50,900 bases of DNA from a bacterium (lineage in GTDB: Bacteria; Oederibacteriota; CAKKQC01), in the NCBI GenBank assembly GCA_919901855.1, contig CAKKQC010000016.1, positions 1 through 50,900 of the forward strand. The letters are read 5' to 3'. Below are positions 7,569 through 16,191 of this stretch, piece after piece. The notes beneath the pieces are model-generated. The model saw nothing but the letters and a program-made list of their open reading frames with translations, did not search any database and was not told the origin of the DNA. Every line of letters begins with the position of its first letter. Position 1 is the stretch's first letter. A program made the translations under genes and the position numbers.

Positions 7569-7574
7569 TACAAT
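7569..7574 (+). promoter_or_regulatory. -10 box, leaderless start of DUF559-like gene
   Basis: TACAAT lies six bases before the GTG at 7581 (spacer GGGGTC). No Shine-Dalgarno sequence and no clear -35 were found. Confidence 0.5.
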
Positions 7575-7580
7575 GGGGTC

Positions 7581-8321
7581 GTGACGGACGCGGGCGCCAA
7601 GACGCGAGAGCCGGTCGCCCTGATCGGCATCCTCAAGGACCGCCGGGATTTCGACCGGCTCATGCACCGGCGGTGGTACCGGATTCCCCTCGCCCACGCG
7701 CCGCGGCGCCGGTTCAGCCACCTCGCCTTCTACCAGCCCGCGTCGTTTGGGAAGCGCGGCAAGGCCATCCGGTACGTCGCCCCCGTGCTGGGGAAGATGG
7801 TCGCCCGGCGGCGGGACCTGATCCCCGAGGAGCCCAATCATCCGCGCGCGGACGACCGGTATGCGGTCTTCCGGGTGGGCAAGCCGCTGAAGCTCCCGGA
7901 GCCCGTACGCAACATCAGCCTCCGCCGCGTGACCTTCGCCTACACGACCCTGCGCCGGCTGTTCGAGTCGCACGACGTCCTCGAGGTCTTCGGCGTCCCC
8001 CCGATCGAGCGGATGATGCAGAAGGCCTTCGACGCGGCTGGCCTCCACGCGCTCCCCGAGTTCACGGTCTCCGGTCCCGACAAGCGATACCGCCTGGACT
8101 TCGCAATATTCTGCACGCGCGGCGCGTTAGCCGTGGAATGCGACGGCGAGGATTTCCACGGAACAGGGCCGCAGCGGCGCAAGGACCGGGCCAAGGATAC
8201 ACGGCTTCGGCGAATGGGCTGGACCGTCGTTCGGCTCACCGAGCGGGCGATCGTGAAGAGCCCGGCCGCGTGCGCCCGGCGGGTGCACGCCGCGGTGACC
8301 AGGCTGGGCGGCGTCGCCTGA
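7581..8321 (+). CDS. DUF559 (Vsr-like endonuclease fold) protein
   Basis: This 246-residue protein ends in a DUF559 domain (about residues 140-245), a restriction-endonuclease-like fold related to Vsr. YRLDFAIF supplies the catalytic Asp, ALAVECDGEDFHG the Glu-x-Asp and His region, and RLRRMGWTVVRLTE the closing strand. The N-terminal 130 residues (HRRWYRIPLAHAPRR, FYQPASFGKRGKAIRYVAPV, PDEP-like PEEPNHPRADDRY) match a pattern I associate with other DUF559 proteins of bacterial accessory regions. GTG at 7581 is chosen because TACAAT precedes it by six bases. A nuclease role is inferred; it follows a broken ORF6N gene in an accessory-looking region. The next gene starts 2 bp after its stop. 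Confidence 0.75.
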   Translation: MTDAGAKTREPVALIGILKDRRDFDRLMHRRWYRIPLAHAPRRRFSHLAFYQPASFGKRGKAIRYVAPVLGKMVARRRDLIPEEPNHPRADDRYAVFRVGKPLKLPEPVRNISLRRVTFAYTTLRRLFESHDVLEVFGVPPIERMMQKAFDAAGLHALPEFTVSGPDKRYRLDFAIFCTRGALAVECDGEDFHGTGPQRRKDRAKDTRLRRMGWTVVRLTERAIVKSPAACARRVHAAVTRLGGVA

Positions 8322-8322
8322 C

Positions 8323-8829
8323 GTGAACGAGACCCGCGCCGCACTTCTCAAGACCGCGGGGCTGTCGGTCCTGCCCCTGACGCTCGTCGGGGTCGTGCCC
8401 GCCCTCCTCCTCCAGCTCACCGGTGGCCTCCACGTGCCTCGGGTGACGGCCGGGACGGCGGCAGGGACACTCGTAGCGATGCTCGGCGCCTCGCTGAATC
8501 TCTGGTCCGTCTGGGGGTTCATCTACATCGGACGCGGCACCCCCGCGCCCATCGCGCCGCCCCGGGTCCTCGTCATCGACGGCCCGTTCCGGTACGTGCG
8601 GAATCCCATGTACATCGGATTCCTCGCGATCCTGCTCGGCGAGGCCCTCGCCTTCGGCGCGTGGGTGCTGGTCGCTTACGCGGGTGCGGTCTTCGTCACC
8701 ACCCACGTCCTGACCGTCAGGAGCGAGGAACCCCGTCTGCTCGGGACGTTCGGTGAAGCCTATCGCGAGTACTGCGAAGTCGTGCCGAGGTGGATTCCGA
8801 AGCTCGACGCGCTCAAATCCCTGCGCTGA
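8323..8829 (+). CDS. Isoprenylcysteine carboxyl methyltransferase/phospholipid methyltransferase family protein
   Basis: A 168-residue membrane protein with four or five hydrophobic segments. The C-terminal signature of the ICMT/PEMT group is present: GPFRYVRNPMYIG (SAM-binding region), then RSEEPRLLGTFGEAYREYC, where the EE pair and YxxY are conserved. Such enzymes methylate isoprenoid thiols, lipids or unknown bacterial substrates at the inner membrane. GTG start at 8323 follows the DUF559 gene stop by one base, implying coupling. Its 3' end overlaps the convergent histidine kinase gene by 17 bases. Confidence 0.85.
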   Translation: MNETRAALLKTAGLSVLPLTLVGVVPALLLQLTGGLHVPRVTAGTAAGTLVAMLGASLNLWSVWGFIYIGRGTPAPIAPPRVLVIDGPFRYVRNPMYIGFLAILLGEALAFGAWVLVAYAGAVFVTTHVLTVRSEEPRLLGTFGEAYREYCEVVPRWIPKLDALKSLR

Positions 8830-11800
8830 GACCCCTCTTCGGGCGGGCCCGGAGCACCTCCTGGACCTTCCGCAGGAACGCCCGGGGTGCAAACGGCTTC
8901 TGGATGAACTGCGTACCCGAATCCAGCACGCCGTGGTGCACGATCGCACTGGTCGTATAGCCGGAGGTATAGAGCACCCCGATCGCGGAATCCAGTTGGG
9001 CCACACGTTCGGCCAGCTCCCGACCGCCCATCCCCGGCATGACCACATCGGTCACCATCAGCCTGATCTTCCCCCGGTGCCGCCTGACCAGCTCGAGCGC
9101 CTTCGGCCCGTCGGGGGCAACGAGCACCGTGTAACCGCTCCGCCTGAGAACGGTCGACGTCATTTTGCGCATCGCAGGCTCGTCCTCGACGATCAGGATC
9201 GTCCCGGACCCGCGGGTCGTATCAAGTTTCCCCCCCGTCGAGGGAGTCACGGCGGGGGCAGGCACCCGGGGCAGGTAGATCTTGAACGATGTGCCGTGGC
9301 CGGGCTCGCTGTAAACCACGACGTTTCCTCCCGCCTGCTTAACGATGCCGTAGACGATCGAGAGTCCGAGGCCGGTCCCATTTTCTTTCGTGGTGTAGAA
9401 GGGCTCGAAGACGCGCGCCTTCGCGTCGGCATCCATGCCCCTGCCCGTGTCCGAAACGGCCAGCATGACGTGCGGCCCCTCCGAAGCTGCGGGATGGGTC
9501 CGCAGATAACCGGCGTCCAGTTCGACATTCGACGTCTCGATGGTGAGCCGCCCGCCATCCGGCATGGCGTCCCGGGCATTGATCGCCAGATTCATGATCA
9601 CCTGCCCGATCTGGCGGGCATCCGCCCGGACGGTCCCCACGCCCCTGGCCAGGTGGATCTTCAGGAGGACGTCCTCGCCGATCGTGCGCTTGAGCATCCG
9701 TTCGATGCCCTTGATCACGACGTTGAGGTCCACCGCCCGGGGATCGGTGATCTGACGCCGGCTGAAGGTCAGCAGGTCCGAGGTGAGCTCGGCAGCCCGC
9801 CCCGCCGCGGCGCGAACCTCCCGGAGGTTCCCGCGAAGCGGGTTCGTCCTCTTCATGTCCTCGAGTGTCGTGTCGGTGAATCCGATGATGACCGCGAGCA
9901 TGTTGTTGAAGTCGTGCGCGACCCCCCCCGCGAGCCGGCCGATCGCCTCCATCTTCTGGGACTGCTGGAGCTCGCCCTGGAGGCGTTCCCGTTCCCGCTC
10001 CGCCTGCCGCTGGCCGGTCACGTCTTGCACGGTCCCCATGGACCGGAGCGGCCGGCCCGATTCGTCAAACGTGGTCTCGCACCGTTCGACCACGTATTTG
10101 ACACGCCCATCCTTCATGAGCAGGCGATGCTCTATCGTGTAGGACTTCCTGGTCTGCAAGGACCCGGTGTAGGCCCGGTCCACTGCGCCCCGATCCTCCG
10201 GATGAATCGCGTCCAGGAAGGCCTCGTAGGACGCGCCGAAGGTGGCGGGATCCAACTCGAAGATCCGGTAGATTTCATCCGACCAGGCCAGGTGGTTCGT
10301 AACCAGGTCCAGCGTCCAACTGCCCATGTGCGCGATCCGCTGGGCCTGCGCGAGCTGCTCGGTCCTTTCCGTGAGCTCCCGGGTGCGTTCCCGGACCACG
10401 CTCTCCAGGTCGTCGCGATGCTTCCTGAGCATGTCTTCGCTCCGGCTGAGGTCCTCGGCGGCCTGCAATCTCAGGAGGGCCGCGGTCATGACGTCGGCCA
10501 ACCGCTCCAGCAACGCGACGGTCTCGGAGGAGAGCACCCCCCTGCGCCGGTCGTTCACCTGGAGGAGCCCGAGCCGTTCCTCGCCGGAGCGAAGTGCGAA
10601 GAGGCCCACGGATTCGTAGCCTTCCTTGATGCACCGCCCGCGGGGCTTCGTAAGCAGGGCCGCTTCAGGACTGCCGGCGATCAGTTCCGTCGTGCTGTTT
10701 GTCCAGAAGCTTCCCTGGGACGTGCTGAAGGAGCTGGACGCATCGAAACGCCCGCAGATCACGTTGCCGCACAGACACTCGAACACGGGCTCCCCCCCGC
10801 CTTCCGGAGGAGAGAAACTGCTTTCCGCCCGCACGAAGTCTTCCGTGAATCCGTCCGCCGCCAGGTATGGGCAGTCGCCCCCGACCTTGAGGCGGATGGC
10901 CACCGCGTCAAATCCGAAACGCTGCCGGACGAAACCCAGCGCCCCTCTTGCGAAGCCGTCGACGGACCTCGCTTCGTTGGCCATCCGGAGGAATGCAACC
11001 ATCGTCTCCCGTTCCCACTCGATCGTGTTCCGGGCCGTCACGTCCGAGAACACGGCCGCGAACCGCCCCGCCGCCGGACGGAACGAGAAGACCTCGAAGT
11101 GCCGGCGGAGCGGGGCGGTGTAGCTGGTGAACCGGACGGGATTGCCGGTCCGCACGACCCGGCCGTACGTCTCGACCCAACCCGGTTCCAGCCCGGGCAG
11201 GACTTCGAGCGCGGTCCGGCCGACGATGTCGTCCCGCTTCAGGCCCGTGAGCCGCTCGAACGCCGGGTTCACCGCGAGGAACCGGTAGTCCCGCGGAGCG
11301 CCCTCGGGGTCGAAGATCATCTCGTGAACGGCGAACCCCTCGCTCATGGACTCGAAGAGCGACCGGTAGTCTTCCTCCCTCTCCCGGAGGGCGTCCGCGG
11401 TCTTCCGGTGGCGCATACTTCCGATGACCTCCCACCGGCCGGCGCGCTTGAGCAGGGCGAATTCGTGGTTGGCGATGACCTCCGCGATCTCGAGCGCTCC
11501 ACACTTCTCGAGCGAGTATGTGCAGATCGCGAGCATGCGCTGGGCGCCGATGACGTCGTTGATCGTCGCCTCGTAGTGGGCGAACCCGGCCCAGTCGGCC
11601 TTCTCGAGCCAGAACGTGTTCCCCGTGAGTCGCAGGCCCTCGAATCCCCGCTCCCGTGCCGCGGCCAGCCTGTCCATCCAGCCTTTGAGGACCGTCTCCT
11701 CCTTGAATCCTCCGTCCTTCGTATACCACTGGCTGTAATCGAGAACTTCGATCTGGCCCCGGGCGACACGCGCGTCCAGGTCGGGGACCACCGACCGCAG

Positions 11801-12001
11801 GGCCGCCAGGGCCTCGTCGACACTCAGGGGATGGGACGTCACCCACATGCAGAACTCGTTGGCCGCGAGGCCTTCCTTGAAGTAGGGAACCAGCGTGGAC
11901 TTCAGGTCGTCCCTGGTCTCGTAGAACTGGCAGAGGTGCGTCCCCCACGGGACGTCGCCGATTGACTCGATTCCGGACCGCCGCAGGTCTTCCCGGCCCA
12001 A
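8813..12001 (-). CDS. Hybrid sensor histidine kinase: MEDS-PAS-GAF-PAS-HisKA-HATPase-REC
   Basis: This 1062-residue protein has no membrane segments. Residues 15-195 form a MEDS sensory domain (WGTHLCQFYETRDDL, GLAANEFCMWVTS), as in DcmR and methanogen sensor kinases. A PAS domain (about 210-330), a GAF domain (about 345-530) and a second PAS with PAC (about 560-690) follow. The dimerisation domain has phospho-acceptor H696 in GGVAHDFNNMLA. The ATPase has INARDAMP (N box), DTGRGMD (G1) and GTGLGLSIVYGIV (G2). A C-terminal receiver carries D985 in MVTDVVMPGMGG. It probably senses a cytosolic ligand or redox signal. No separate response regulator or output gene is adjacent. The TTG start has AAGGAG nine bases upstream. 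Confidence 0.93.
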   Translation of the reverse strand: MGREDLRRSGIESIGDVPWGTHLCQFYETRDDLKSTLVPYFKEGLAANEFCMWVTSHPLSVDEALAALRSVVPDLDARVARGQIEVLDYSQWYTKDGGFKEETVLKGWMDRLAAARERGFEGLRLTGNTFWLEKADWAGFAHYEATINDVIGAQRMLAICTYSLEKCGALEIAEVIANHEFALLKRAGRWEVIGSMRHRKTADALREREEDYRSLFESMSEGFAVHEMIFDPEGAPRDYRFLAVNPAFERLTGLKRDDIVGRTALEVLPGLEPGWVETYGRVVRTGNPVRFTSYTAPLRRHFEVFSFRPAAGRFAAVFSDVTARNTIEWERETMVAFLRMANEARSVDGFARGALGFVRQRFGFDAVAIRLKVGGDCPYLAADGFTEDFVRAESSFSPPEGGGEPVFECLCGNVICGRFDASSSFSTSQGSFWTNSTTELIAGSPEAALLTKPRGRCIKEGYESVGLFALRSGEERLGLLQVNDRRRGVLSSETVALLERLADVMTAALLRLQAAEDLSRSEDMLRKHRDDLESVVRERTRELTERTEQLAQAQRIAHMGSWTLDLVTNHLAWSDEIYRIFELDPATFGASYEAFLDAIHPEDRGAVDRAYTGSLQTRKSYTIEHRLLMKDGRVKYVVERCETTFDESGRPLRSMGTVQDVTGQRQAERERERLQGELQQSQKMEAIGRLAGGVAHDFNNMLAVIIGFTDTTLEDMKRTNPLRGNLREVRAAAGRAAELTSDLLTFSRRQITDPRAVDLNVVIKGIERMLKRTIGEDVLLKIHLARGVGTVRADARQIGQVIMNLAINARDAMPDGGRLTIETSNVELDAGYLRTHPAASEGPHVMLAVSDTGRGMDADAKARVFEPFYTTKENGTGLGLSIVYGIVKQAGGNVVVYSEPGHGTSFKIYLPRVPAPAVTPSTGGKLDTTRGSGTILIVEDEPAMRKMTSTVLRRSGYTVLVAPDGPKALELVRRHRGKIRLMVTDVVMPGMGGRELAERVAQLDSAIGVLYTSGYTTSAIVHHGVLDSGTQFIQKPFAPRAFLRKVQEVLRARPKRGLSAGI

Positions 12002-12066
12002 CGTTCATCGCTCCTTATTGGGAGGGACTACTCTGAAAGTAGGAAGCCCTCAATACCTACGCTGTG

Positions 12067-12094
12067 ACTATACAACGGAGGGCGCGTCCGTCAA
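12067..12094 (-). promoter_or_regulatory. Sigma-70-type promoter of the histidine kinase gene
   Basis: TTGACG at 12089-12094 and TATAGT at 12067-12072 are separated by 16 bases. Initiation near 12060 would give a leader of about 60 bases containing the AAGGAG ribosome binding site. Confidence 0.65.
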
Positions 12095-12146
12095 GCAAGC
12101 CCGGTCACCGGCTCGCTGAATACCGGGGAATTGTGTGCGTCCGCCG

Positions 12147-12557
12147 CTACGGTTGAGCCGGAGGGTCCTTCTGCCGGTTCCGGGCGATGAGGGCGAGGAT
12201 CCCGCGGATCGCGAGCATGAGGATCAGGCCGCCGACGGACACGAAGACGGTCGTGACGGCGGCCCACGGGCTGATATCGCCCATCGGAGGCGTGGCGAGC
12301 GCGAGCGTGATGAGGAGCACGGTGCCCGAGATCGAGACCTGCTGCTTCAACCCGCCGGGGAGCCACCCAGGGGCGAGGAAGTTGTACCAGAGGAAGAACC
12401 CGACGGCGATGCTCACAAGCGCGCAGACGGTCCAGGCCATCCAGGGATAGGGGGCGAACTTCACGAGCACCATCCCCACGACCCCGACGACGATCGCCAG
12501 CAACGGGACCTCGTAGAGATAGCCTGCCTCGCCGGTCCGCTCCCGGGACATCTTCAT
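12147..12557 (-). CDS. Small four-helix membrane protein, function unknown
   Basis: A 136-residue protein with four predicted transmembrane segments (LLAIVVGVVGMVLV, WTVCALVSIAVGFFLWYNF, SGTVLLITLALA, TTVFVSVGGLILMLAI) and charged ends. No family recognised. It lies on the same strand as the histidine kinase but 145 bases ahead of it, and the kinase has its own promoter, so a functional link is uncertain. TATGAT nine bases before the ATG suggests a very short leader. Confidence 0.7.
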   Translation of the reverse strand: MKMSRERTGEAGYLYEVPLLAIVVGVVGMVLVKFAPYPWMAWTVCALVSIAVGFFLWYNFLAPGWLPGGLKQQVSISGTVLLITLALATPPMGDISPWAAVTTVFVSVGGLILMLAIRGILALIARNRQKDPPAQP

Positions 12558-12566
12558 CCTGCGCCC

Positions 12567-12572
12567 ATCATA
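12567..12572 (-). promoter_or_regulatory. -10 box of the small membrane protein gene
   Basis: TATGAT lies nine bases before the ATG at 12557. It is only five bases from the opposing TAGAGT box at 12578-12583, so the two divergent promoters overlap and polymerase could bind only one at a time. Confidence 0.45.
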
Positions 12573-12577
12573 CCTGC

Positions 12578-12583
12578 TAGAGT
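12578..12583 (+). promoter_or_regulatory. -10 box, leaderless start of DegT gene
   Basis: TAGAGT lies six bases before the ATG at 12590 (spacer ACCCGC), with no Shine-Dalgarno sequence. Confidence 0.5.
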
Positions 12584-12589
12584 ACCCGC

Positions 12590-13849
12590 ATGAACGACAC
12601 CCTCGCCATCCGCGGAGGCCCCCGGGTGGTGCCCGAGGGCGAGATCAGGTCCTGGCCCGAAGTGACCGACCGGGACCGGGAGATGGTCATGGCCGCCCTC
12701 GCCAGCGGCCGCCACAACTTCGGTCCCCAATGCCAGAAGCTCCAGGAGGAATTCGCGGCGTGGAACGGCAACCGGCACGCGCTGGCCACGAACTCGGGCA
12801 CCGCGGCCCTGCACATGGGACTGGCCGCCTGCGGACTGTCCTGCGGCGACGAAGTGCTTGTCCCGGCCTACACCTGGTCCTCGTCCGCGACCTGCGTCAT
12901 GCACCACAACGGTCTCCCCGTATTCGTGGACATCGACTTCCGGACGATGAACATGAACCCGGACCTCATCGAGGCCGCGATCACCCCGAAGACCAAGGCC
13001 ATCATCCCCGTCCACCTCCACGGCCTCCCCATGGACATGGGCAAGGTTATGGCGATCGCCAAGAAACACCACCTCTTCGTGGTCGAGGACTGTTGCCAGG
13101 CTCACGGAGCCACCTGGAAGGGAAAGAAGGTCGGCACCTTCGGCCACTGCGCCGCGTTCAGTTTCAACCAGAACAAGCTCGTAGCCTCCGGCGAGGGCGG
13201 GGCGTTCGTGACGGACGACGCCGAGCTGCTCGAGCGCGCCCAAAAGGTCTGGTACTTCGGCGAGACGCACGACCCCTCGAAGAAGGAGGAGTACCACGTC
13301 TACGCGCTCGGCTGGATGTACCGGAGCAACGACCTGACCGCCGCGTTCGGCCGGGCGCAACTCGAAGTCCTGGATCGCAACCTCGCCGCGATCAAGGCAA
13401 ATGCCGGAGTCCTCGCGGCCGCCCTCAAGGGCACCCCGAACCTGATCCTCCCCGAGGCGCGCGACCCCGAGGGCCACAACTGGTACAACTACACGCTCCG
13501 GTTCGACATGAAGGCTCTGGGCCACGAACACGACGCCGGCGCGTTCCGTCATCGGCTCGTGAAGGCGCTCGTCGCCGAGGGCGTGGAAACGCTCGTGTGG
13601 CAGGACTTCGCCCTGCCCGACATGACCGTATTCCGCGCCCGGAACGCGTACGGTCACGGATGTCCCTGGTCGTGCCCCTACGGCCGGGGCGTCACCTACG
13701 ATCGCGACGCCTTCCCCCAGGCGCGCCGGCACGCGGACTGGCACACGGGGATGACTTTCCCCATCCGGCACCCGAACGGACCCCGCCAGGCCGAACTCAC
13801 GGCGAAGGGCATCCGGAAGGTGATGGAGCACATCGGGGACATCCCGTGA
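12590..13849 (+). CDS. DegT/DnrJ/EryC1/StrS family PLP-dependent aminotransferase
   Basis: A 419-residue fold-type I PLP enzyme of the DegT/StrS family, which transaminates keto-sugars or related carbonyls, usually with Glu as donor. Visible motifs: TNSGTAALHMGL (phosphate-binding turn), PAYTWSSSA, the cofactor-facing EDCCQAHGA, and the Schiff-base lysine K196 in FSFNQNKLVASGEGG. The C-terminal third is longer than usual and includes a segment with several His and Trp residues (RARNAYGHGCPWSCPYGRG) similar to DegT members outside classic sugar-nucleotide clusters. No sugar-nucleotide genes are nearby. The stop overlaps the next start (GTGA), linking it to a ceramidase-like hydrolase. Confidence 0.9.
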   Translation: MNDTLAIRGGPRVVPEGEIRSWPEVTDRDREMVMAALASGRHNFGPQCQKLQEEFAAWNGNRHALATNSGTAALHMGLAACGLSCGDEVLVPAYTWSSSATCVMHHNGLPVFVDIDFRTMNMNPDLIEAAITPKTKAIIPVHLHGLPMDMGKVMAIAKKHHLFVVEDCCQAHGATWKGKKVGTFGHCAAFSFNQNKLVASGEGGAFVTDDAELLERAQKVWYFGETHDPSKKEEYHVYALGWMYRSNDLTAAFGRAQLEVLDRNLAAIKANAGVLAAALKGTPNLILPEARDPEGHNWYNYTLRFDMKALGHEHDAGAFRHRLVKALVAEGVETLVWQDFALPDMTVFRARNAYGHGCPWSCPYGRGVTYDRDAFPQARRHADWHTGMTFPIRHPNGPRQAELTAKGIRKVMEHIGDIP

Positions 13850-15114
13850 AGGCCGGGTTCGGCGAGGCCGACATCACGCCGGCCGTCCCCTGCTCCAAGA
13901 TCGGCTGGATCAAGGACGTCAAGGCCACCCGCATCCTCGACCCGCTCCACGCCAAGGCGCTCGTCCTGGAGGAATCCGGCGGCGCGTTGGGCATCATCGC
14001 CCTCGACACGCTCAGCATCCGCTGGACCCAGGTCGAGCGGATCCGCAAGGGCATCTCGGCGCTCGGTTTCCCGGGCGACCGGGTCATGATCTCGACCACG
14101 CACAACCACGCGGGCCCCGCCGTCGCGCACGAGGGAGACGTGGAGCGGGACGAGGCGTACCTCGACGGGCTCGTCGACCGCTCGGTCGCGGCGTTCCGGC
14201 AGGCGCTCGACCGCCGCGAGGAAGCGGAGGTCGGGTTCGGCCGGGCGGTGGAAATGGGCGTCGTCTTGAACCGCCGCGTCGTCTACCGCGACGGGCTGGT
14301 TCGCACGCACGGCTCGCTCGCCCATCCGGACGCCCTGTTCGTCGAGGGTCCCGTCGACCCGGAGGTCGCGGTGATGGCCGTCCGGTCGGTGAGCGGCACT
14401 ATGCTGGGAGCGACCGTCTCCTACGCCCTGCACCCGACCTACCACGGCGACGATGAGTGCATCTCGGCCAACTGGCCCGGCGTGATGGCCACCCGGCTCG
14501 CGGCGCGCGGCGTACCCGTCACGCTCTTCCTCCAGGGCACCCAGGGCAACATGAGCACGGGTGACCCGCTGCGTCCCGGGCATGAGCCGGACATGGAAAC
14601 GGTCGGACAGGTCATGGCGGAGGCCGCTCGGCGGGCGCTCGAGGGCATCAGATTCACCGCCCACCCGAAGCTCCGGTTGTCGTCGGAAGTCGTTCCGCTC
14701 CCCTACCGCCAGGCCACGGAAGACGAGTGGCATGGGAGGATCAGGGGCGCCCAGCGGTTCGTGGACCCCGACGCGTACGAGCGCGCGATTCCCCGGCTGC
14801 GGCGCAAGATCGCGGAGCGCGGCGGCGTGAAGCCCGCCCAGGTGCAGGCGCTGGGCATCGACGACCATGTCTTCGTCGGCCTCCCCGGCGAGGTCTTCGT
14901 CCAGCTCGGGCTGGCCATCAAGGAACGCGCGTTCCCCTTGCTCGCGCACCCGGTCATGGCCAACGGCATGCTCGGGTACATCCCCCATCTCGACGCCTTC
15001 AAACGCGGAGGTTACGAAACGACGTTCACCGCCGGGGTGGATATGGCGCCCGAGACCGGGGACCTGCTCGTGGACGCCGCGGTGCGGCGGATCGGGGCGC
15101 TCGGGGGATCCTGA
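13846..15114 (+). CDS. Neutral/alkaline ceramidase N-terminal-like hydrolase, copy 1
   Basis: A 422-residue protein resembling the catalytic domain of neutral/alkaline non-lysosomal ceramidases. It opens with AGFGEADITPAVPC, has the metal-site ISTTHNHAGPA, the STGDPLRPG-like segment and the late GMLGYIPHLDAF. In true ceramidases the zinc enzyme cleaves N-acyl sphingosine; bacterial short forms without the C-terminal domain are widespread and their amide substrates are unknown. No signal peptide is present, so cytoplasmic. The GTG start at 13846 overlaps the DegT stop. A distant paralogue lies at 21212-22426. The next gene converges 16 bases away. Confidence 0.82.
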   Translation: MKAGFGEADITPAVPCSKIGWIKDVKATRILDPLHAKALVLEESGGALGIIALDTLSIRWTQVERIRKGISALGFPGDRVMISTTHNHAGPAVAHEGDVERDEAYLDGLVDRSVAAFRQALDRREEAEVGFGRAVEMGVVLNRRVVYRDGLVRTHGSLAHPDALFVEGPVDPEVAVMAVRSVSGTMLGATVSYALHPTYHGDDECISANWPGVMATRLAARGVPVTLFLQGTQGNMSTGDPLRPGHEPDMETVGQVMAEAARRALEGIRFTAHPKLRLSSEVVPLPYRQATEDEWHGRIRGAQRFVDPDAYERAIPRLRRKIAERGGVKPAQVQALGIDDHVFVGLPGEVFVQLGLAIKERAFPLLAHPVMANGMLGYIPHLDAFKRGGYETTFTAGVDMAPETGDLLVDAAVRRIGALGGS

Positions 15115-15130
15115 CCGCCGGGAGACCGGG

Positions 15131-15640
15131 TCAGCGCTTGAGGCAGCCCACGATCTCGCCCAGGAACATCCGGTGGTAGTCCTTCTTGGGGTAGTGCTCC
15201 TCGATCGCCGGATCGAGAAACCGCGCCGGGTCGATATCGTGCGTGTAGAGCTTGCGGCACTCGAGGATGAGCCGCGCCTCGTCAAAGGCCACGCCGCCGG
15301 CCGGCGTCGCTATCGGCGTCAGTCCCGACTCCTTCGCCTTGTCGATGTCGCGCCCGGACTTCGTCCCACACAGGTTCAGCGCCGTCCGGTACGCCTCGTC
15401 GTAGAACGAGAGCGTGAACAGGGGGGAGCGGTCGAGGAATCCGAACGTGTGGCGCCCGGGCCGGATGAAGCACAGGGCGACCTTGCGCTCCCACACGACG
15501 CCGAGGCCCCCCCAGCTCGCGGTCATCATATTGAAGGACGACAGCGTGCCGGCAGTGACGAGCATCCAGTCGTCGTGGACCATCCGGAACACGTTGTCCG
15601 TCAGCTCCGCCGGATCGATGCCCTTGTACCGTGTCGCCAT
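15131..15640 (-). CDS. Flavin reductase-like FMN-binding protein
   Basis: A 169-residue split-barrel protein of the flavin reductase domain family: an N-terminal DDWMLVTAGTLSSFNMMTASWG strand pair with the MTASWGG flavin contact, CFIRPGRHT, SFYDEAYRTALNLCGTKSG and the closing ILECRKLYTHDI and FLGEIV strands. It should bind FMN and reduce it with NAD(P)H or act in a related redox step in the cytosol. ATG at 15640 has GGAGGG five bases upstream. It stands alone between convergent and divergent neighbours. Confidence 0.88.
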   Translation of the reverse strand: MATRYKGIDPAELTDNVFRMVHDDWMLVTAGTLSSFNMMTASWGGLGVVWERKVALCFIRPGRHTFGFLDRSPLFTLSFYDEAYRTALNLCGTKSGRDIDKAKESGLTPIATPAGGVAFDEARLILECRKLYTHDIDPARFLDPAIEEHYPKKDYHRMFLGEIVGCLKR

Positions 15641-15722
15641 GTCAGCCCTCCATTCGCTCGCGTGCCATGTCCAGCCCCGTCACTATACGGGAATCGGCTC
15701 CATGATACGATCAGTTCCGGAC

Positions 15723-16142
15723 ATGGTGAAATGCGGCGCGGCGGTCCTCCTCGTCCTGGCCACAGGCTGTGCCCTGCCCGAGACCCAGCCCGGCGGGGCC
15801 ACCTCCCAGGTCCCACGGGAGAAGCTCCTGCTCTACGGCGGACCCGGCCAGGCCGTCTACCTCGGCTGTCTCACGTGCGACGAGACCGATCCCGAGTCCG
15901 TCCACAATCCGACCGGCAACTACGGCAGCCGGCTGTCGATGACGAGCATCCTGAACAGCTTCAGCGATTACGGCTCCAGGGTGTCGAACTACAGCGTCTG
16001 CAACCCGCTCGCCACCGACCCCCCGCTCGTCATCGACCAGGCCCGGTCCGCCCACGGCCGGCTCACGGTCAACAAGTACAGCTCGCTGGCATACCAGAAC
16101 GACGACATCTTCAGGTGGCTGGAGACCGAGGTCTGCCGCTGA
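15723..16142 (+). CDS. Putative lipoprotein
   Basis: A 139-residue protein with a short signal sequence and a lipobox (LATGC), so lipid-modified at the cysteine. The mature part contains CLTCDETDPESV and LSMTSILNSFSDYGSR and then a stretch about residues on a plain Asn/Tyr/Ser-rich chain, with no domain I recognise. The start at 15723 gives a compact signal peptide; an in-frame ATG at 15702 would add seven residues. TACGAT at 15706-15711, eleven bases upstream, may be the -10 box. The role is unknown. Confidence 0.75.
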   Translation: MVKCGAAVLLVLATGCALPETQPGGATSQVPREKLLLYGGPGQAVYLGCLTCDETDPESVHNPTGNYGSRLSMTSILNSFSDYGSRVSNYSVCNPLATDPPLVIDQARSAHGRLTVNKYSSLAYQNDDIFRWLETEVCR

Positions 16143-16191
16143 CGCGACGCCTCCCGCGGGGGTGTGCGATCATGGCAGGACTGTGAGGCCA

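Noticed and set aside
8753-11965. A 1070-codon plus-strand open frame opposite the histidine kinase
   Set aside because: No recognisable domains and Arg/Pro/His-rich composition; the opposite strand encodes a complete sensor kinase with all catalytic motifs.
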